From DASVTR01 sp033855775 (GTDB lineage Bacteria; Acidobacteriota; Blastocatellia; Pyrinomonadales; Pyrinomonadaceae), in NCBI GenBank assembly GCA_033855775.1, contig JAWVFT010000131.1, positions 1 through 22,613 of the forward strand: a stretch of 22,613 nt of DNA. The letters run 5' to 3'. The position numbers and the translations under genes were made by a program. Of the stretch, positions 22,578 through 22,613 are shown one piece after another. How positions within the stretch are numbered: the stretch's first letter is position 1; the number at the start of each line of letters is the position of its first letter. A model generated the notes under the pieces. The model was not told where the DNA came from. It did not search any database and was given only the letters and a program-made list of their open reading frames with translations.

Positions 22578-22613
22578 GGGCCGCAGAGCCTCGCTTAGAA
22601 GGCTCTGCGGCCC
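22578..22613 (+). terminator. Strong hairpin downstream of pepA
   Basis: A perfect 13-bp GC-rich stem, GGGCCGCAGAGCC (22578-22590) with GGCTCTGCGGCCC (22601-22613), has a 10-base loop. The window ends at the last stem base, so a following T-tract cannot be checked. It is likely the pepA terminator. Confidence 0.75.

Overview
The window reads as a chromosomal segment of a moderately GC-rich bacterium. I infer Acidobacteriota, probably class Blastocatellia, from the protein style, the mix of genes and the heptamer-built palindromes between genes. This placement is unverified and needs a phylogeny. Most of the window is housekeeping. The striking exception is at 7670-8437: a tRNA-Leu(UAA) gene on the minus strand, split after the first anticodon base by a 682-nt group I intron. 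The intron carries an HNH homing-endonuclease gene on the opposite strand.

Layout. 174-3181: pyrimidine genes pyrR, pyrB and pyrC, with an intrinsic terminator directly after pyrR. 3182-5878: an accessory, partly AT-richer stretch with a membrane coiled-coil protein, a soluble coiled-coil protein, a small membrane protein, a jelly-roll protein resembling alginate lyase/plant citrate-binding proteins, and a gene relic. 5879-6153: a dense cluster of hairpins. 6154-6882 (minus): an exported glycine-zipper protein. 6883-7427: non-coding. 7428-7568: a 46-residue membrane peptide. 7670-8437: the split tRNA with its intron and HNH gene. 8551-9057: a Fur regulator, whose promoter lies back-to-back with the tRNA promoter. 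9057-9181: a long palindrome. 9249-11180: a [2Fe-2S] protein and an M28 lipoprotein peptidase. 11305-13193: universal stress protein, cupin and an isopropylmalate/isocitrate-type dehydrogenase in tight succession. 13276-15923: a TPR membrane protein and a membrane Ser/Thr kinase with a discoidin-like outer domain. 16084-20830: cinA, plsY, gpsA, cofH, smpB. 21001-22542: pepA, followed by a strong terminator hairpin that runs to the window end.

How genes work together. PyrB and PyrC catalyse consecutive steps of UMP synthesis and PyrR is their likely regulator. GpsA makes the glycerol-3-phosphate that PlsY acylates. CofH makes the deazaflavin core of F420. SmpB and PepA act in ribosome rescue and peptide turnover. 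The intron and its endonuclease gene form a mobile unit inside an essential tRNA. A family of heptamer-built inverted repeats recurs at gene boundaries (9057-9181, 13217-13271, 14036-14115, with weaker relatives elsewhere).
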